The notes beneath the pieces were generated by a model. It ran no database searches, had not been told where the DNA came from, and saw only the letters and a list, made by a program, of their open reading frames with translations. A stretch of 64,000 nt of DNA from an uncultured Acidobacteriia bacterium. Lineage in GTDB: Bacteria > Acidobacteriota > Terriglobia > Bryobacterales > Bryobacteraceae. Below, piece after piece: positions 63,001 to 64,000 of the stretch; the first letter of the stretch is position 1, and each line of letters opens with the position of its first letter. The DNA lies in the NCBI GenBank assembly GCA_903909435.1, contig CAIVVT010000061.1, forward strand, positions 1 through 64,000, in the 5' to 3' direction. Both the position numbers and the translations under genes were made by a program.

Positions 63001-64000
63001 TTACGCCCGGACCCGCACGAGCTTGCCTAGCAGGAAGTGGGCGCAGGCGAAGCCCACCAGGTGCCCGCTGCCCATGATGACGAAGACCGGTCCGTACCCA
63101 AAATGGGTCACCAGGTAGCCGGGCAGAAGCGCCGTGAAGATCACTCCGCCCATGCCGCCCATGAATCCGCCGAGCCCGGTGACGGAACCCACCGCGCTCT
63201 TTGGGAATAGGTCCGAAGTCAGTGTGTACAGGTTGGCCGACCAGGCCTGATGCGCGCTGGTAGCCAGGCTGATCAGCGCCACGGCCATCCAGGTCTTCGG
63301 CATCAGTACGGACGTCGCCGCCACGGGCATACAGAGAGCAAACCCCAACATGCAGGCTTTCCGGGCCCGCGCGGGATCCCAGCCGCGGCCGATCAGCCAC
63401 CCGGAGAGCCACCCGCCGAAGACGCTGCCGAAATCAGCCATTAGGTAAATACAAGGTAGGGCCCACCCGATTTCCTTCAAGCTCAACCCGCGCGCGTTCT
63501 TGAAGTACAGCGCCAGCCAGGTCAGGTAGAACCACCACACCGGGTCGCTGAAGAACTTGGCCAGGGTGCAGCCCCAGGTCTGCCGGATTCGCATCACGCG
63601 AGTCCATTTCATGGGCTGCTGGTCCTGCCGCTCGTCCTCGTCGCTTTGAATCAAAGCAAGTTCCTCAGGCGTGACCCAGCGATGCCTGGCCGGCGAGCGG
63701 TAGATCAGCCACCACAGCATCAGGCTGATGGTTCCGATAATGGGCGTGACGACAAAGCAGGTCCGCCAGCCGTAACGCGCGGCGATCCAGACGAAAACCG
63801 GCGGGCCGATCATGGTCGCGACGTTCGAGCCCGAGTTGAAGATGCCGGTGGCGAAGGCGCGCTCGCGCTTGGGGAACCATTCCGAGACGGCTTTGATCGC
63901 GGCCGGGAAATTGCCGCTTTCGCCGAGCCCCAACATGCCGCGCCAGAAGCCGAGTTGCGCCGCGCTGCGGACCGTCGAGTGGAGCGCAGCCGACATGCTC
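63001..64000 (-). CDS. MFS transporter, hexuronate/sugar-acid type, 5' end outside window
   Basis: At least 333 residues of the C-terminal part of a major facilitator; the frame stays open to the last base. About eight to nine TM helices remain. The segment GLGESGNFPAAIKAVSEWFPKRERA is diagnostic of the anion:cation symporter (ExuT/GudP/phthalate) branch, which imports hexuronates, glucarate or related acids with protons. A charged loop (about RSPARHRWVTPEELALI, then DEDERQDQQ) separates the two halves. The convergent thioredoxin gene ends 10 bases away. Confidence 0.92.
   Translation of the reverse strand, partial: SMSAALHSTVRSAAQLGFWRGMLGLGESGNFPAAIKAVSEWFPKRERAFATGIFNSGSNVATMIGPPVFVWIAARYGWRTCFVVTPIIGTISLMLWWLIYRSPARHRWVTPEELALIQSDEDERQDQQPMKWTRVMRIRQTWGCTLAKFFSDPVWWFYLTWLALYFKNARGLSLKEIGWALPCIYLMADFGSVFGGWLSGWLIGRGWDPARARKACMLGFALCMPVAATSVLMPKTWMAVALISLATSAHQAWSANLYTLTSDLFPKSAVGSVTGLGGFMGGMGGVIFTALLPGYLVTHFGYGPVFVIMGSGHLVGFACAHFLLGKLVRVRA

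Overview
The window (GC-rich throughout, nearly all genes ending close to the next) looks like chromosomal DNA of an acidobacterium, most likely of the Bryobacterales/Candidatus Solibacter type. This is inferred from the mixture of genes: a very large Oar-like TonB-dependent receptor with an N-terminal carboxypeptidase-regulatory domain, a secreted DUF1080 protein, a PEP-CTERM protein, secreted beta-propeller and serine-hydrolase proteins, isolated flagellar genes, and a dispersed palindromic repeat. No phage, plasmid, IS element, CRISPR array, rRNA or tRNA was recognised. Both ends cut a gene: a D-2-hydroxyacid dehydrogenase on the left and an MFS transporter on the right.

Layout. 1-4.2 kb: the dehydrogenase end, then a two-gene sensory unit (an ABM-PAS-zinc protein followed by a CarH-like cobalamin domain fused to a response-regulator receiver), then a double VOC-domain protein. 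4.2-15.2 kb: outer-membrane receptor, small exported protein, exported glutathione peroxidase, galE, DUF1080 protein, an unknown 598-residue secreted protein, a PD40 beta-propeller protein and a RidA-like protein. 15.4-17.3 kb: a sigma-28-type promoter driving fliD and a small FliT-like gene. 17.4-24.9 kb: housekeeping genes (alkyltransferase-like DNA repair protein, typA, der, queD, DinG-type helicase, class I amidotransferase). 25-36.9 kb: beta-lactamase-fold hydrolase, lipoprotein, DUF1697, PEP-CTERM protein, nadE, isochorismatase-like hydrolase, YncE-phosphoesterase fusion, GH57 glycosidase and SYLF protein. 37-41 kb: a minus-strand operon rbfA / apbE-hemE-hemG with a clear terminator. 41.1-44.5 kb: a second isochorismatase-like gene whose catalytic Cys is Ser, and two FtsX/MacB-type permeases without an ATPase.

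45-59.7 kb: an acyl-CoA synthetase, then two export operons on the same strand. The first is a complete RND tripartite pump (lipoprotein adaptor, AcrB-like pump, TolC-like channel) joined by 4-base ATGA overlaps. The second is tetR-tolC-hlyD-ABC-ABC-permease-permease, which matches the E. coli cecR-ybhGFSR system but carries its own TolC and has the double ATPase YbhF as two genes. Its tetR start lies inside three tandem 17-bp repeats that look like an autoregulatory operator. 59.7-64 kb: an HDAC-like deacetylase, a Gfo/Idh/MocA oxidoreductase, an exported tandem thioredoxin-fold protein and the MFS fragment.

The most unusual content is the ABM-PAS-zinc / B12-receiver pair at 0.8-3.3 kb, a candidate light- or cobalamin-responsive signalling module with no DNA-binding or kinase domain of its own. 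Start codons were chosen from Shine-Dalgarno position, signal peptides and family N-termini. All functional names come from motif recognition by eye, not from a database search.
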